Counted from the stretch's first letter, positions 25,021 through 33,230 are shown. The stretch is 40,172 bases of DNA from an uncultured Porphyromonas sp. (GCF_905372525.1 NZ_CAJPPN010000022.1:1-40172), one strand, 5' to 3'. A program made the numbers and translations. Notes: generated by a model from the letters alone, not told the origin.

Positions 25021-26379
25021 TTAAGCTTCTTCTCCCTCTGTGGCGGTGGTGCTGTCGGCATCTGCGCCCTCTTCTTCCTCTCCCTCTTCTACATCCTCAT
25101 ATTCCTCATAGCCCTCCTCTTCGGCCTCTTCGGCGAACTCAGTCTCTAGGACGCGCAGGACATGGTTGAGGGTATCCTCCTCTAGGTCGGAGGTCTCGAG
25201 GAGCTCCTCACGTCCTACTCGGAGTACGGACTTGGCGGTGGTATAGCCCTTCTCCTTGAGCTGGTTGATGACCCAGGCCTCGATCTCGTCGTCGAACTCA
25301 TCGAGGTAGATATCTTCCTCTACTCCCTCCTCGTCTCTGAAGACCTCGATGCGGTAGCCCGTGAGCTGCTCGGCTAGGCGAAGGTTCGCTGCGTTCTTAC
25401 CGATAGCCAGTGGTACCTGATCGGGGCGCATGTACACCTCGGCCTGCTTGCCCTCCTCGTCGAGGGTGATGGCGAGGGCCTTAGCGGGGCTAAGGGCACG
25501 CTGGAGGAAGAGTAGGGTGTTGGAGGTGAAGGTCGTCACGTCGATGTTCTCCCCCTTGAGCTCACGTACGATGCTGCGGATACGAGACCCATTGACCCCT
25601 ACGCAGGCGCCTACGGGGTCGATACGATCATCGTAGGACTCTACGGCGATCTTAGCACGCTCCCCGGGCATGCGGGCAGCAGCACGGATGGTGATGAGCC
25701 CGTCGGCGATCTCGGGGACGTTCAGCTCCAGGAGGCGCTTGAGGAACTCGGGGCTGACACGAGAGAGGATGACCTTGGGGTTGCTATTCTCGTTCTCCAC
25801 ACGTGCGATCACGGCACGTACGGTCTCGCCCTTGCGGAAGAAATCGCCAGGGATCTGCTCGCTCTTGGGCATGAGCATCTCGTTGCCCTCGTCGTCGATG
25901 AGTAGAGCCTCACGCTTCCACACCTGATAGACCTCGGCAGAGACAAGCTCGCCGACACGGCCGATGAAGTTGTGGTAGAAGTTGTCCTTCTGCAGCTCTA
26001 GGATCTTGCTCGCTAGAGCCTGACGGAGGTTGATGACGGCACGACGGCCAAAGGCATTGAAGTCTACGGCGTCCACGAAGTCCTCGTCTAGGGTGACATC
26101 AGGGTCAATAGCCTGTGCCTCGCTCAGGGCGACCTGGTGCACAGGGTCGGTGACCTCTTCGTCGGCGACGACGTGGCGGGTACGCCAGATCTCGAAGTCC
26201 CCCTTCTTCTCGAGGTTGATGATGACGGAGAAGGTATCATCGGAGCCAAACATCTTGGAGAGGACATTGCGGAAAGAGTCCTCCAAGACCTGGATCATGG
26301 TGTTCTTGTCGATGTTCTTGAGCTCCTTGAACTCGGAGAGTGCCTCGATGAGGCTCGTTGTTTCTTTTTTCTTTGCCAT
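25021..26379 (-). CDS. nusA: transcription termination/antitermination factor NusA
   Basis: This 452-residue protein binds RNA polymerase and nascent RNA. Order of domains: N-terminal polymerase-binding domain (MAKKKETTSLIEALSEFKEL onward, to about 130), S1 domain (about 135-205), and KH domains with VESYDDRIDPVGACVGVNGSR and PDQVPLAIGKNAANLRLAEQLTG. A short helical repeat region follows (INQLKEKGYTTAKSVL). The last ~40 residues are strongly acidic (EEEGYEEYEDVEEGEEEEG), a tail that may regulate RNA binding. It lies between rimP (32 bp) and infB (27 bp), the usual bacterial order. Confidence 0.96.
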   Translation of the reverse strand: MAKKKETTSLIEALSEFKELKNIDKNTMIQVLEDSFRNVLSKMFGSDDTFSVIINLEKKGDFEIWRTRHVVADEEVTDPVHQVALSEAQAIDPDVTLDEDFVDAVDFNAFGRRAVINLRQALASKILELQKDNFYHNFIGRVGELVSAEVYQVWKREALLIDDEGNEMLMPKSEQIPGDFFRKGETVRAVIARVENENSNPKVILSRVSPEFLKRLLELNVPEIADGLITIRAAARMPGERAKIAVESYDDRIDPVGACVGVNGSRIRSIVRELKGENIDVTTFTSNTLLFLQRALSPAKALAITLDEEGKQAEVYMRPDQVPLAIGKNAANLRLAEQLTGYRIEVFRDEEGVEEDIYLDEFDDEIEAWVINQLKEKGYTTAKSVLRVGREELLETSDLEEDTLNHVLRVLETEFAEEAEEEGYEEYEDVEEGEEEEGADADSTTATEGEEA

Positions 26380-26411
26380 TGGGCTATTTGGGGGTTATTT
26401 ATACTCGTTAA

Positions 26412-26882
26412 TTAGAAGTGTAGGACACGCTTGGTCTGTAGGACTTCCTCCATGGGGATGGTGAGCGTCTCCTCGACGCTGGTCTTGCGCTTCTTGCCCT
26501 CGAGGCGTACGAGGCGGGAGACCAGTAGCTGGATCTCGGTGGGGGAGGCTGCCGTGAGGACACCCTTCTCCTTGATACCGCCCTTACGTAGCACCTCTAC
26601 CTCCTGGCCGATCGTGCTGGTGTACTGGCGGAGTACCTTCAGTGGGGAGGTGAGGCCTGCCGATCCTACCTCGAGCTCGAAGTCCTCAGCTTCGCGATCG
26701 AGCTGACTCTCGATGTGCTTGGTGAGGGTCACGCAGGCGTCGATATTGATACCGCTCTCTGAGTCGAGCTCTACGACGATGCGGTTGCCTGGGTGTACGG
26801 CGGTCTCTACGATGTAGTAGTCGGGGTGGTGCTCAGCGATGTAGGCTGAGACGATCTCCTCTATGGTCGTATGCTGGATCAT
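26412..26882 (-). CDS. rimP: ribosome maturation factor RimP
   Basis: The ATG at 26882 gives 156 residues; the TTG two codons upstream is unlikely because a strong GGAGGAAG ribosome-binding site lies 7 bases before the ATG. RimP helps 30S assembly. Motifs include RIVVELDSESGINIDACVTLTKHIE and the conserved EDFELEVGSAGLTSPL. The C-terminal SH3-like domain has EVLRKGGIKEKGVLTAA. It is first in the rimP-nusA-infB operon and carries an unusual leader (see 26890-26963). Confidence 0.94.
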   Translation of the reverse strand: MIQHTTIEEIVSAYIAEHHPDYYIVETAVHPGNRIVVELDSESGINIDACVTLTKHIESQLDREAEDFELEVGSAGLTSPLKVLRQYTSTIGQEVEVLRKGGIKEKGVLTAASPTEIQLLVSRLVRLEGKKRKTSVEETLTIPMEEVLQTKRVLHF

Positions 26883-26889
26883 TGACAAT

Positions 26890-26963
26890 CTTCCTCCTTT
26901 ACCTTAGTCTGTTCTATTGCTATGCTATAAAGCGAACGGAGGAAGCTCCCAGCCTCCTCCGTT
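26890..26963 (-). promoter_or_regulatory. rimP leader: hairpin with anti-Shine-Dalgarno arm
   Basis: In the message (minus strand) a 9-bp hairpin AACGGAGGA/TCCTCCGTT (complement of 26955-26963 and 26935-26943) has an 11-nt loop. Its 3' arm region CTTCCTCC (complement of 26938-26945) is also the exact complement of the rimP Shine-Dalgarno GGAGGAAG (complement of 26890-26897). The arm can therefore pair either with the upstream GGAGGA or with the ribosome-binding site. A switch is inferred, not shown. Confidence 0.5.
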
Positions 26964-26978
26964 GTCTCGTTTGCACTG

Positions 26979-26986
26979 CAAAGATA
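26979..26986 (-). promoter_or_regulatory. -7 box of the rimP-nusA-infB operon
   Basis: Minus-strand TATCTTTG, about 97 bp before rimP. This puts the leader hairpin at 26935-26963 inside the transcript. Confidence 0.65.
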
Positions 26987-27286
26987 ATAAAAATCTGTGA
27001 GATAACGTCCTCCGACTGCTGTCCCACTTACTCCCATCGCTACCCCTCTGTCCCCGTGCCCTCGCTCCCGATGGGCTCGCTGGGGTTGAGGGGGCTTTGG
27101 GCGCCTTTTCCCCTATGCCTGTGTCGCTCAGGTGTATATAGGTGTTATCGACTCCATAATTATATATATAGGCTACCGGAGGGTGGTGTCGTGGTTAGGG
27201 GGTGGAGCATGTCCCAGAGGCCTCGGATAGGCAAGTGTTAGCCCCATGGTCCTCTCCTATAAGTGTAATGAGTCCAATAAATTAAG
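26987..27286. other. gene-free stretch between divergent rimP and LA_2272 genes
   Basis: No gene or array is seen. It holds ATTATATATATAGGCT at 27159-27174, which recurs exactly at 39483-39498 in another gene-free stretch. Confidence 0.6.
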
Positions 27287-27294
27287 TACATTTG
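27287..27294 (+). promoter_or_regulatory. -7 box of the LA_2272-type gene
   Basis: TACATTTG, matching TAnnTTTG, 74 bp before the start codon. The -33 position shows no clear TTTG. Confidence 0.55.
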
Positions 27295-27367
27295 TGCTGT
27301 CAGCTAAAGTAATCACATACAGACACAGCCTGCACATAGATCACCGAACTCAAGAAGAGATACAGAC

Positions 27368-28324
27368 ATGAAACAGATCGTACAAATAGCATTATCCGCC
27401 CTCGTCCTCGTGAGTGCGTTCATTACGTCAGGATACGCCCAGTCTACTGGGGAGAAAACCTCGCGGGTACAGCTCGGCTTCTTCCCTCCAATAAGCACTA
27501 ACGGAGGGAATGCAGGAGCGTACACAAATACCGTTTCCTTTAGTACGCTGGTCGGCCTTTCGGGGAACGTACGAGCCTTTACCTTCGCAGGATTGGCCAA
27601 TATCGTGCGAAACGATGCCCATGGCATTCAGTGGGCAGGGCTGTACAACTATATCGGCAATGAGGGCTCGGGTGCCTCCCTGGCAGGGGTCGCTAATATC
27701 TCGAAGACCTACTATCGTGGTGTCCAGCTCTCCGGCGTCCTCAATATGGGGAACGAAGTGGTCGGTGCGCAGATCACGGGGGTTGTGAATCTGGCTAAAA
27801 AGGTCTCCGGGGTACAATTCGCCGCTCTCGTCAATATCGCAGATGAGAGTGACTACCCGATCGGGCTACTTAACCTAATCAAAAGTGGAGAGTATGCCCT
27901 AGGTATACAGTATGATGAGGTCGGTACGACGGCGATCACACTGCGTACGGGGAGTAGATTTACCTATGGGATCATCGGGCTCGGGTACAACTATAGAGCG
28001 CATGAGAAGACTCTAGCCACTATAGCGGGTCTTGGGGTGCACCTCAATTGTTTCCCTTGGCTGAGGGTCAACAACGAGGTGACGGTACAGAATATCGGAT
28101 TCTCGAGCAGCAGTGCGATCAAGGTGGGCTATGCCCTCCTCCCGTCCATCCGATTAGGACAGCACTGGGACCTCTGGGGCGGTCTTAGCCTCAATTACCT
28201 TCGCTCTGGGCACGGAGGAGATGGGCGGCTCCTCTCCTCCAGACCGATATGGGAGCATCAGAGCCCATCGCTACGACAGCAGTTGTACGTAGGCTACCAA
28301 GCAGGGATACAGTACACCCTCTAG
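27368..28324 (+). CDS. LA_2272-family surface repeat protein
   Basis: This 318-residue protein has a signal peptide ending near SGYAQ (about residue 24). The middle (about 70-175) holds short repeats of the form 'ΦxGVxNΦxxxxxGVQxAGΦ', for example GIQWAGLYNYIGN, GASLAGVANISKT, GVQLSGVLNMGN, GAQITGVVNLAKK and GVQFAALVNIAD. This pattern defines the LA_2272 surface-repeat family common in Bacteroidota. The C-terminal part looks like antiparallel beta strands ending GYQAGIQYTL, with an aromatic near the end, so an outer-membrane beta structure is plausible. Function unknown. It is a single gene with its own -7 box and terminator. Confidence 0.85.
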   Translation: MKQIVQIALSALVLVSAFITSGYAQSTGEKTSRVQLGFFPPISTNGGNAGAYTNTVSFSTLVGLSGNVRAFTFAGLANIVRNDAHGIQWAGLYNYIGNEGSGASLAGVANISKTYYRGVQLSGVLNMGNEVVGAQITGVVNLAKKVSGVQFAALVNIADESDYPIGLLNLIKSGEYALGIQYDEVGTTAITLRTGSRFTYGIIGLGYNYRAHEKTLATIAGLGVHLNCFPWLRVNNEVTVQNIGFSSSSAIKVGYALLPSIRLGQHWDLWGGLSLNYLRSGHGGDGRLLSSRPIWEHQSPSLRQQLYVGYQAGIQYTL

Positions 28325-28374
28325 GAGCCTATCGAGTCAAGCCCGCCTACGAGGCTGTCCGTGGCTATCATACG

Positions 28375-28424
28375 AGGCACCTGCGGAGCGACTGCCCCCT
28401 TCGGCGGCTCCACAGGTGCCTTTG
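28375..28424 (+). terminator. terminator of the LA_2272-type gene
   Basis: AGGCACCTG pairs with CAGGTGCCT, extended by an inner GGAGC/GCTCC pairing, and is followed by TTTGC. It lies about 50 bp after the stop. Confidence 0.65.
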
Positions 28425-28687
28425 CTCTGCCGTGCCCTTGCCTAGGAGCATATCCGTGTCGCACACGTGGCGACAGAAGCGAGTCTGATTACCTCTGCTC
28501 CTAGGTGCTCTCTGAGGACAGGCCGAGGGTATGAGATCGAGTTAGAGAGAGGCCAGCTCCATTGGGGGGCTAGGCCTCTTTCTGCTTCATGCCCCTATGT
28601 TCAACCCCCGTGGGATGGGGGATGATTACCTCCGTCTTGCCCCTCCTCGCTAACTCCCTCTGTATCGGTGGTATAGGAAGGGGGTCT
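28425..28687. other. gene-free stretch before the repeat arrays
   Basis: No gene seen. 28665-28687 may be a decayed 23-bp unit, since it has the right length and phase. Confidence 0.5.
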
Positions 28688-28802
28688 GCGCTCTTACCTA
28701 GAGCCCTCTTGCGCTCTCGGTAAGAACGCATCAGCGCTCTCGGTAAGAGCGTGTGAGGGCTCTCGGTAAGAACGCAAGTGGGCTCTCGGTAAGAGCGCAA
28801 GG
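28688..28802. repeat. 23-bp hairpin repeat array, copy 2
   Basis: Five units of exactly 23 bp start at 28688, 28711, 28734, 28757 and 28780. Units 2-5 are nearly identical, with core GCTCTCGGTAAG followed by AGCG or AACG. The first unit carries the core reversed (GCGCTCTTACCTAGAGCC). This is the most regular array in the window. The minus strand is free of stop codons across it in more than one frame, which creates false repetitive open frames. Confidence 0.9.
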
Positions 28803-28899
28803 GCGGTATAAGTAATGAGTCTGTCGGGGGATGGGGAGTATGCTGAGTCCGCCTCGGAATAGGGGCTTTCGTTCGTGCCCACGGGGGCACTCACTTCTG

Positions 28900-29014
28900 T
28901 CTCTGGGAAGGCTTCGCTCGTGTCCCTTCAGAGGCTCCGTTTGTGTTCCTTCAGAGGCTTCGCTAGGGTCTCTGGGGAGGCTCGGCTTTGATCCCAGGGG
29001 AGGTCTCGCTGGAG
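28900..29014. repeat. degenerate 23-bp tandem array upstream of lptD
   Basis: Five 23-bp units start at 28900, 28923, 28946, 28969 and 28992, each with a GAGGCTnCGnT-like core (for example AGGCTTCGCTCGTG, AGGCTCCGTTTGTG, AGGCTTCGCTAGGG). Two further decayed units may precede them. Same period as the hairpin arrays but the hairpin is weak here. Confidence 0.8.
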
Positions 29015-29103
29015 TCCTCCGAGGGGGAGAGGCCTTGTGCCCCGAGGGGGGTATCGTCGGTCTCCGCTCGGGAAACGGGATGAGCGGATTGGGCAGAGTT
29101 CGT

Positions 29104-29111
29104 TATCTTTG
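29104..29111 (+). promoter_or_regulatory. -7 box of the lptD-like gene
   Basis: TATCTTTG, 73 bp before the chosen ATG at 29184 and after the upstream ATG at 29037. It supports the later start. Confidence 0.65.
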
Positions 29112-29183
29112 TGCGCTACTTCGCTCTGTCTCGCCCGCTTGTGTGCTACACTAGGGGGGCGAAGGGGAGCGTTATCCTTGCAG

Positions 29184-32183
29184 ATGTTCAGACGCAGAGA
29201 CTCTAGTCGTAGGCTCGCTCTCGGGGTCGTCGCCCTCATGAGCCTAGTGGCCTGCGCTACCCGACATAGGACACCAACACGATCCACTAAGGCCTCCTCG
29301 GCTCTAGTGAGCGACACTGCGTCCGCACGTCGGGATAGCGTGAGCACGCTCGAGCAGCTCCGCTCCTTCCTCGGGCGGGATAGCCTTGGTGGGGATAGTC
29401 TGGGGCGTCTCGGTCGGCAGGGTGCCCTCGGGGTAGGTGATAGTAGCGTGGCTCGGGATAGTCTAGGGCATATCATTGATTCCCTCGTCGATAGCCTCGG
29501 GGAGGGGAAGGCGCTGGATAGCCTTCGCCAGGCACAGCGTCGCACGGACAGCCTAGAGGCGGTGCGTAAGCGTAAGGCCTCCGAACCCTTCGACGACATC
29601 ATCGCCTACAAGGCGCAGGACTCGATGGTGCTCCTCGGGCAGAACCTCGCCTACCTCTTCGGCCCTAGCACCGTAGACTATAAGGACAAGGGGCTGGAGG
29701 GGAACTTCATGCGCATGAATACCGATAGCTCCCTGATCTTCGCCCACTATACGATCGACAGTGCTGGGAAGGCAACGGCCTTCCCCAAGTTCAAGGACGG
29801 CGGAGAGAGCTACGAGGCCAAGAGCCTAAATTACAACTTCAAGACCAGCAAGGGCTTCATCACGGGCGCAGTGACCCAGCAGGGCGAAGGCTACATCACA
29901 GCCGAGCGCACCAAGCTGATGGACAACAACTGCCTCTACATGGAGAACGGGCGCTACAGCACGTGTGACAATCACGAGCACCCGCACTTCTACTTCATGC
30001 TCACCAAGGGGAAGGCTCGCCCGCAGAAGAATGTCGTGGCAGGCCCTTCGTACCTCGTCATCGCTGACGTACCTACGCCGATCGGCTTACCCTTCGGCTT
30101 CTTCCCCTTTAATAAGAGCTATTCCTCGGGGATCATCATGCCGAAGTATGGGGAGGAGACCCAGCGAGGCTTCTACCTCCGAGAGGGCGGGTACTACTTC
30201 GCCTTCAGCGACTACATCGATCTGGCCCTCACGGGCGACTGGTATTCGCTCGGCTCGTGGGGCGCTAATGCCCGCTCCAACTACCGCAAGCGCTACCGCT
30301 ACAACGGGAACTTCAACGTGAGCTACCTCGTCACCAAGACTGGGGAGCGTGACATAGCGGGGGACTTCACGCAGAGCAACGACTTCCGTATCAACTGGAC
30401 ACACAGCCAGGATGCAAAGGCGAACCCCAACGAGACCTTCTCCGCTAGTGTGAACTACTCCACCAGTAGCTACAACCACAACTCCCTGAGCACCCTCTAT
30501 AACCCCATGGTCTCAGGGCAGAACACCAAGAACTCCTCCATCAACTATAGCCGTACCTTCGCCGGGACGCCCTTCCGCCTGTCGGCCTCGATCGATGCTA
30601 CCCAGACCTCGGCCGACTCGATGGTTACGCTGAGCCTGCCGAATATCTCGATCAGTATGAACCGCATCTACCCCTTCAAGCGCAAGAAGCGTGTGGGGGC
30701 AGAGCGATGGTATGAGAAGATCAGCCTAAGCTACTCGGGGCAGTTCCGCAACAGCATCTCGACCAAGGAGTATCGCCTCTTCAAGGCTAACCTCATCCGA
30801 GACTGGCAGAATGCCTTCTCCCACAATATCCCTATCTCGGCCTCCTACAAGATCCTCGACTATATCGACCTCACGCTGAGTGCCAACTACAACGAGCGCT
30901 GGTACACCTACAAGTCCCACAAGCGCTACGACCCCACGACCAATAGTACGGTCTATGAGCGAGAGTATGGCTTCAATCGTGTCTTCGACTTCAGCACCTC
31001 GGCGAGCCTCAATACGACCCTCTATGGCTTCTACAAGCCGTGGAAGCTCTTCGGGGACAAGGTGCAGATGATTCGCCACCGTGTGACGCCCCGTATCGGG
31101 GTGAGCTATACCCCGGACTTCGGTGCCCATATGTGGGGCTACTATGAGACCCTAGACTATGTGGACAAGGATGGCCGTGCCCGTCAGGAGATCTATTCCC
31201 GCTACGGGGATAACCACCTCTTCGGTGCCCCTGGTAGAGGAAAGTCCGCCTCCATCAACTTCGGTCTCGATAATAACCTAGAGATGAAGGTGCGTCACAA
31301 GACCGACAGCGTAGAGGAATACAAGAAGATCAGCCTCATTGATAACTTCTCCCTCAACTCAAGCTATAATCTCGCCGCTGACTCCTTCCAGCTAGCAGAT
31401 ATCAATGCGAGCATATCGATCCGCCTCTCCCAATCCCTCAATATCAACCTGAGTGGCTCCTTCGACCCCTACCTCTACGGGCATACCACGGATGGTAATG
31501 GCTACGTCACCCCTCATCGTGTGAATAAGCTACGTATCTTCAACGGCAAGGGCTTCGGTAGCCTACGAGGGACTGGTACTTCCTTTAGCTACACACTGAA
31601 TAACCAGACCTTCGAGAAGATCAAGAGTCTCTTCACGGGGAAGAAGAATAAGAAGGACAAAGACAAGGAGAGCGAGTCCGATAGCATACAAGGTAACCCG
31701 AATGGCCCTAGCCCCGACGGTAAGGATACCTCTCTAGCAGATATGGCGGCGAAGAAGCAGGCCCGTAAGTCCCTCTTCGAGAGCAACGACGATGAAGGGG
31801 AATACGATGCGGATGGCTATCTCAAGGTCTCCATCCCGTGGAATATCTCCTTCTCCTATGGGGTGAACCTCAACCGTACGACCTTTGACCCTCGCCGAGA
31901 TGAGTACAACTATGGGCTGACGCATAGCTTGATGTTCTCGGGGAGCATCCAGCCGACAAAGAATTGGTCGTTCAACTTCAATGCGAGCTACGACTTCCTC
32001 GCCAAGCGCATAGCCAATATGACGATCGGTATCAGCCGAGACCTGCACTGCTGGAGTCTGTCAGCTAATGCGATCCCCTTCGGCCCCTACCGTAGCTACA
32101 GTATCACCATCGGGGTCAAGAGCAGCATGCTCCACGACGTCAAGTGGGACAAGCACGGCTATTCCTCGGGGCAGAGCTGGTAA
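29184..32183 (+). CDS. lptD: LptD-like LPS-assembly outer-membrane protein
   Basis: The ATG at 29184 gives 999 residues; the frame extends to 29037 but that part overlaps the promoter. An N-terminal signal with LVAC (Cys24) is lipobox-like, unusual for LptD. Residues about 50-135 form a Ser/Asp/Leu-rich region with many DSLG/DSLR steps. An OstA-like beta domain follows (YEAKSLNYNFKTSKGFITGAV, ITAERTKLMDNNCLYMENG), with a conserved IPTPIGLPFGFFPF-type block (seen as VPTPIGLPFGFFPFN). A long C-terminal beta-barrel follows, interrupted near 865-930 by a Lys/Asp-rich insert. The family moves LPS to the cell surface with LptE. Bacteroidota LptD proteins are distant from the E. coli one, so the symbol is by family. 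Confidence 0.85.
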   Translation: MFRRRDSSRRLALGVVALMSLVACATRHRTPTRSTKASSALVSDTASARRDSVSTLEQLRSFLGRDSLGGDSLGRLGRQGALGVGDSSVARDSLGHIIDSLVDSLGEGKALDSLRQAQRRTDSLEAVRKRKASEPFDDIIAYKAQDSMVLLGQNLAYLFGPSTVDYKDKGLEGNFMRMNTDSSLIFAHYTIDSAGKATAFPKFKDGGESYEAKSLNYNFKTSKGFITGAVTQQGEGYITAERTKLMDNNCLYMENGRYSTCDNHEHPHFYFMLTKGKARPQKNVVAGPSYLVIADVPTPIGLPFGFFPFNKSYSSGIIMPKYGEETQRGFYLREGGYYFAFSDYIDLALTGDWYSLGSWGANARSNYRKRYRYNGNFNVSYLVTKTGERDIAGDFTQSNDFRINWTHSQDAKANPNETFSASVNYSTSSYNHNSLSTLYNPMVSGQNTKNSSINYSRTFAGTPFRLSASIDATQTSADSMVTLSLPNISISMNRIYPFKRKKRVGAERWYEKISLSYSGQFRNSISTKEYRLFKANLIRDWQNAFSHNIPISASYKILDYIDLTLSANYNERWYTYKSHKRYDPTTNSTVYEREYGFNRVFDFSTSASLNTTLYGFYKPWKLFGDKVQMIRHRVTPRIGVSYTPDFGAHMWGYYETLDYVDKDGRARQEIYSRYGDNHLFGAPGRGKSASINFGLDNNLEMKVRHKTDSVEEYKKISLIDNFSLNSSYNLAADSFQLADINASISIRLSQSLNINLSGSFDPYLYGHTTDGNGYVTPHRVNKLRIFNGKGFGSLRGTGTSFSYTLNNQTFEKIKSLFTGKKNKKDKDKESESDSIQGNPNGPSPDGKDTSLADMAAKKQARKSLFESNDDEGEYDADGYLKVSIPWNISFSYGVNLNRTTFDPRRDEYNYGLTHSLMFSGSIQPTKNWSFNFNASYDFLAKRIANMTIGISRDLHCWSLSANAIPFGPYRSYSITIGVKSSMLHDVKWDKHGYSSGQSW

Positions 32184-32228
32184 CGCACCCCGAGCCCCGA
32201 GCCCCCAGCGAGAATACTCCCTCCATAT

Positions 32229-32286
32229 ATACACCAAGCGAAGCGGGCAGGATACCACAGTATCCTGCCCGCTTCGCTTGGTGTAT
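32229..32286 (+). terminator. very long perfect hairpin after lptD
   Basis: A 27-bp perfect stem (32229-32255 with 32260-32286) closes a CACA loop 45 bp after the lptD stop. Only two Ts follow, so it is a weak intrinsic terminator on sequence alone. It may serve the convergent nitroreductase gene too. Confidence 0.7.
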
Positions 32287-32372
32287 TTGCCCCCGTCTGA
32301 GGGGAAGGGTCGGTGCTACTCCTAGATTATATCCATGAGCTCATGAGAGGTGAAGGGGATCCCCCTCCCTGC

Positions 32373-33101
32373 TCAGCCGAGGCGGTGGTACTGCTCCTCG
32401 AAGGGGATACGGCTCCGCTCACCCAGTGGGACATCCGCACGACGGACTCCGCAGGAGACGATCATCGATACCTGTGCAGCATAGGGGAGATGCAGGGCAT
32501 GCTTGACACGCCAGCTGTCGAAGCCCTCTAGGGGACAAGTGTCGTAGCCCTGCTCACTCATCGCCAGCATGAAGGTCTGCGCCACGAGGGCACAGCTCTT
32601 GTGTAGGACGACATCGTAGTCTGCCTCAGAGACCTGCCTAGGCACGGGGGTGAAGAGCCCGACGAGCTGTACAAGAGCCTTGCGTAGGAGCCCGACTAGG
32701 CCGAAGCAGCGCGCATAGAGGAAGGGGACAAGCTTCCCATAATAGGTCTCTTGGCGCTTGGTGTACTTCTCCCACTTCTCCTCTGGGTAAGCCTTGCGGA
32801 TGGCTTCACGCTGAGCAGCTAGGTTGGCCTTTGCTCGCCTCCGTGCATAGTCGGGACGTACGACGAAGACCACAAGCTCTGGGGCAGAGGTGAGAGCTGT
32901 CTGCCCGAAGCCTGCCCTCCCGAGACGCCGGAGGAGGGTGGGGTCGGTGACGTGGTAGGCCTCCCAGAGCTGCATGTTGGAACTAGTGGGGGCAAGGGTA
33001 GCGAGCTCGAGGCAGTGCTTGACGCACTCGCTGTCGAGGGGACGAGTCTCGTCGTACTGACGGATCGCACGGCGGTGCTCTAGGGCGGCTTGTATACTCA
33101 T
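32373..33101 (-). CDS. nitroreductase-family flavoprotein
   Basis: The ATG at 33101 (MSIQAALEHRRAIRQYDE) gives 242 residues and places the nitroreductase signature at the start. The longer frame to 33140 runs toward the repeats. Family traits are the RRAIRQYDETRPL start, the FMN-contact region LAPTSSNMQLWEAYHV, and the C-terminal MSEQGYDTCPLEGFD with SMIVSCGVRR. Such FMN enzymes reduce nitro compounds or quinones with NAD(P)H; the natural substrate is unknown. Immediately upstream is a 22-24-bp tandem repeat with a variable G run. Confidence 0.9.
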   Translation of the reverse strand: MSIQAALEHRRAIRQYDETRPLDSECVKHCLELATLAPTSSNMQLWEAYHVTDPTLLRRLGRAGFGQTALTSAPELVVFVVRPDYARRRAKANLAAQREAIRKAYPEEKWEKYTKRQETYYGKLVPFLYARCFGLVGLLRKALVQLVGLFTPVPRQVSEADYDVVLHKSCALVAQTFMLAMSEQGYDTCPLEGFDSWRVKHALHLPYAAQVSMIVSCGVRRADVPLGERSRIPFEEQYHRLG

Positions 33102-33141
33102 CTTGGGATACTGTTGGAGGGGTGGGGTGGTGAAGGACAAT

Positions 33142-33230
33142 TGTATGGGAGGCTCTCGGAGATTGTATGGGGAGGCTCTCGGAGATTGTATGGGGGAGGC
33201 TCTCAGAGCTTGTATGGGAGGCTCTCAGAG
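33142..33230. repeat. 22-24-bp tandem repeat upstream of the nitroreductase gene
   Basis: Four units start at 33142, 33164, 33187 and 33211, each TGTATGGG(n)AGGCTCTC[G/A]GAG. The G run has 3, 4, 5 and 3 bases, the likely cause of unit lengths 22, 23 and 24. The core GGCTCTCGG is shared with the 23-bp hairpin arrays. It ends 41 bp from the start codon. Confidence 0.85.

Noticed and set aside
28688..28802. CRISPR array
   Set aside because: Units are directly adjacent at 23 bp with no unique spacers, and no cas gene is present.
29037..29183. Longer N-terminus of the LptD-like protein
   Set aside because: It covers the -7 box at 29104 and hides the signal peptide that starts at 29184.
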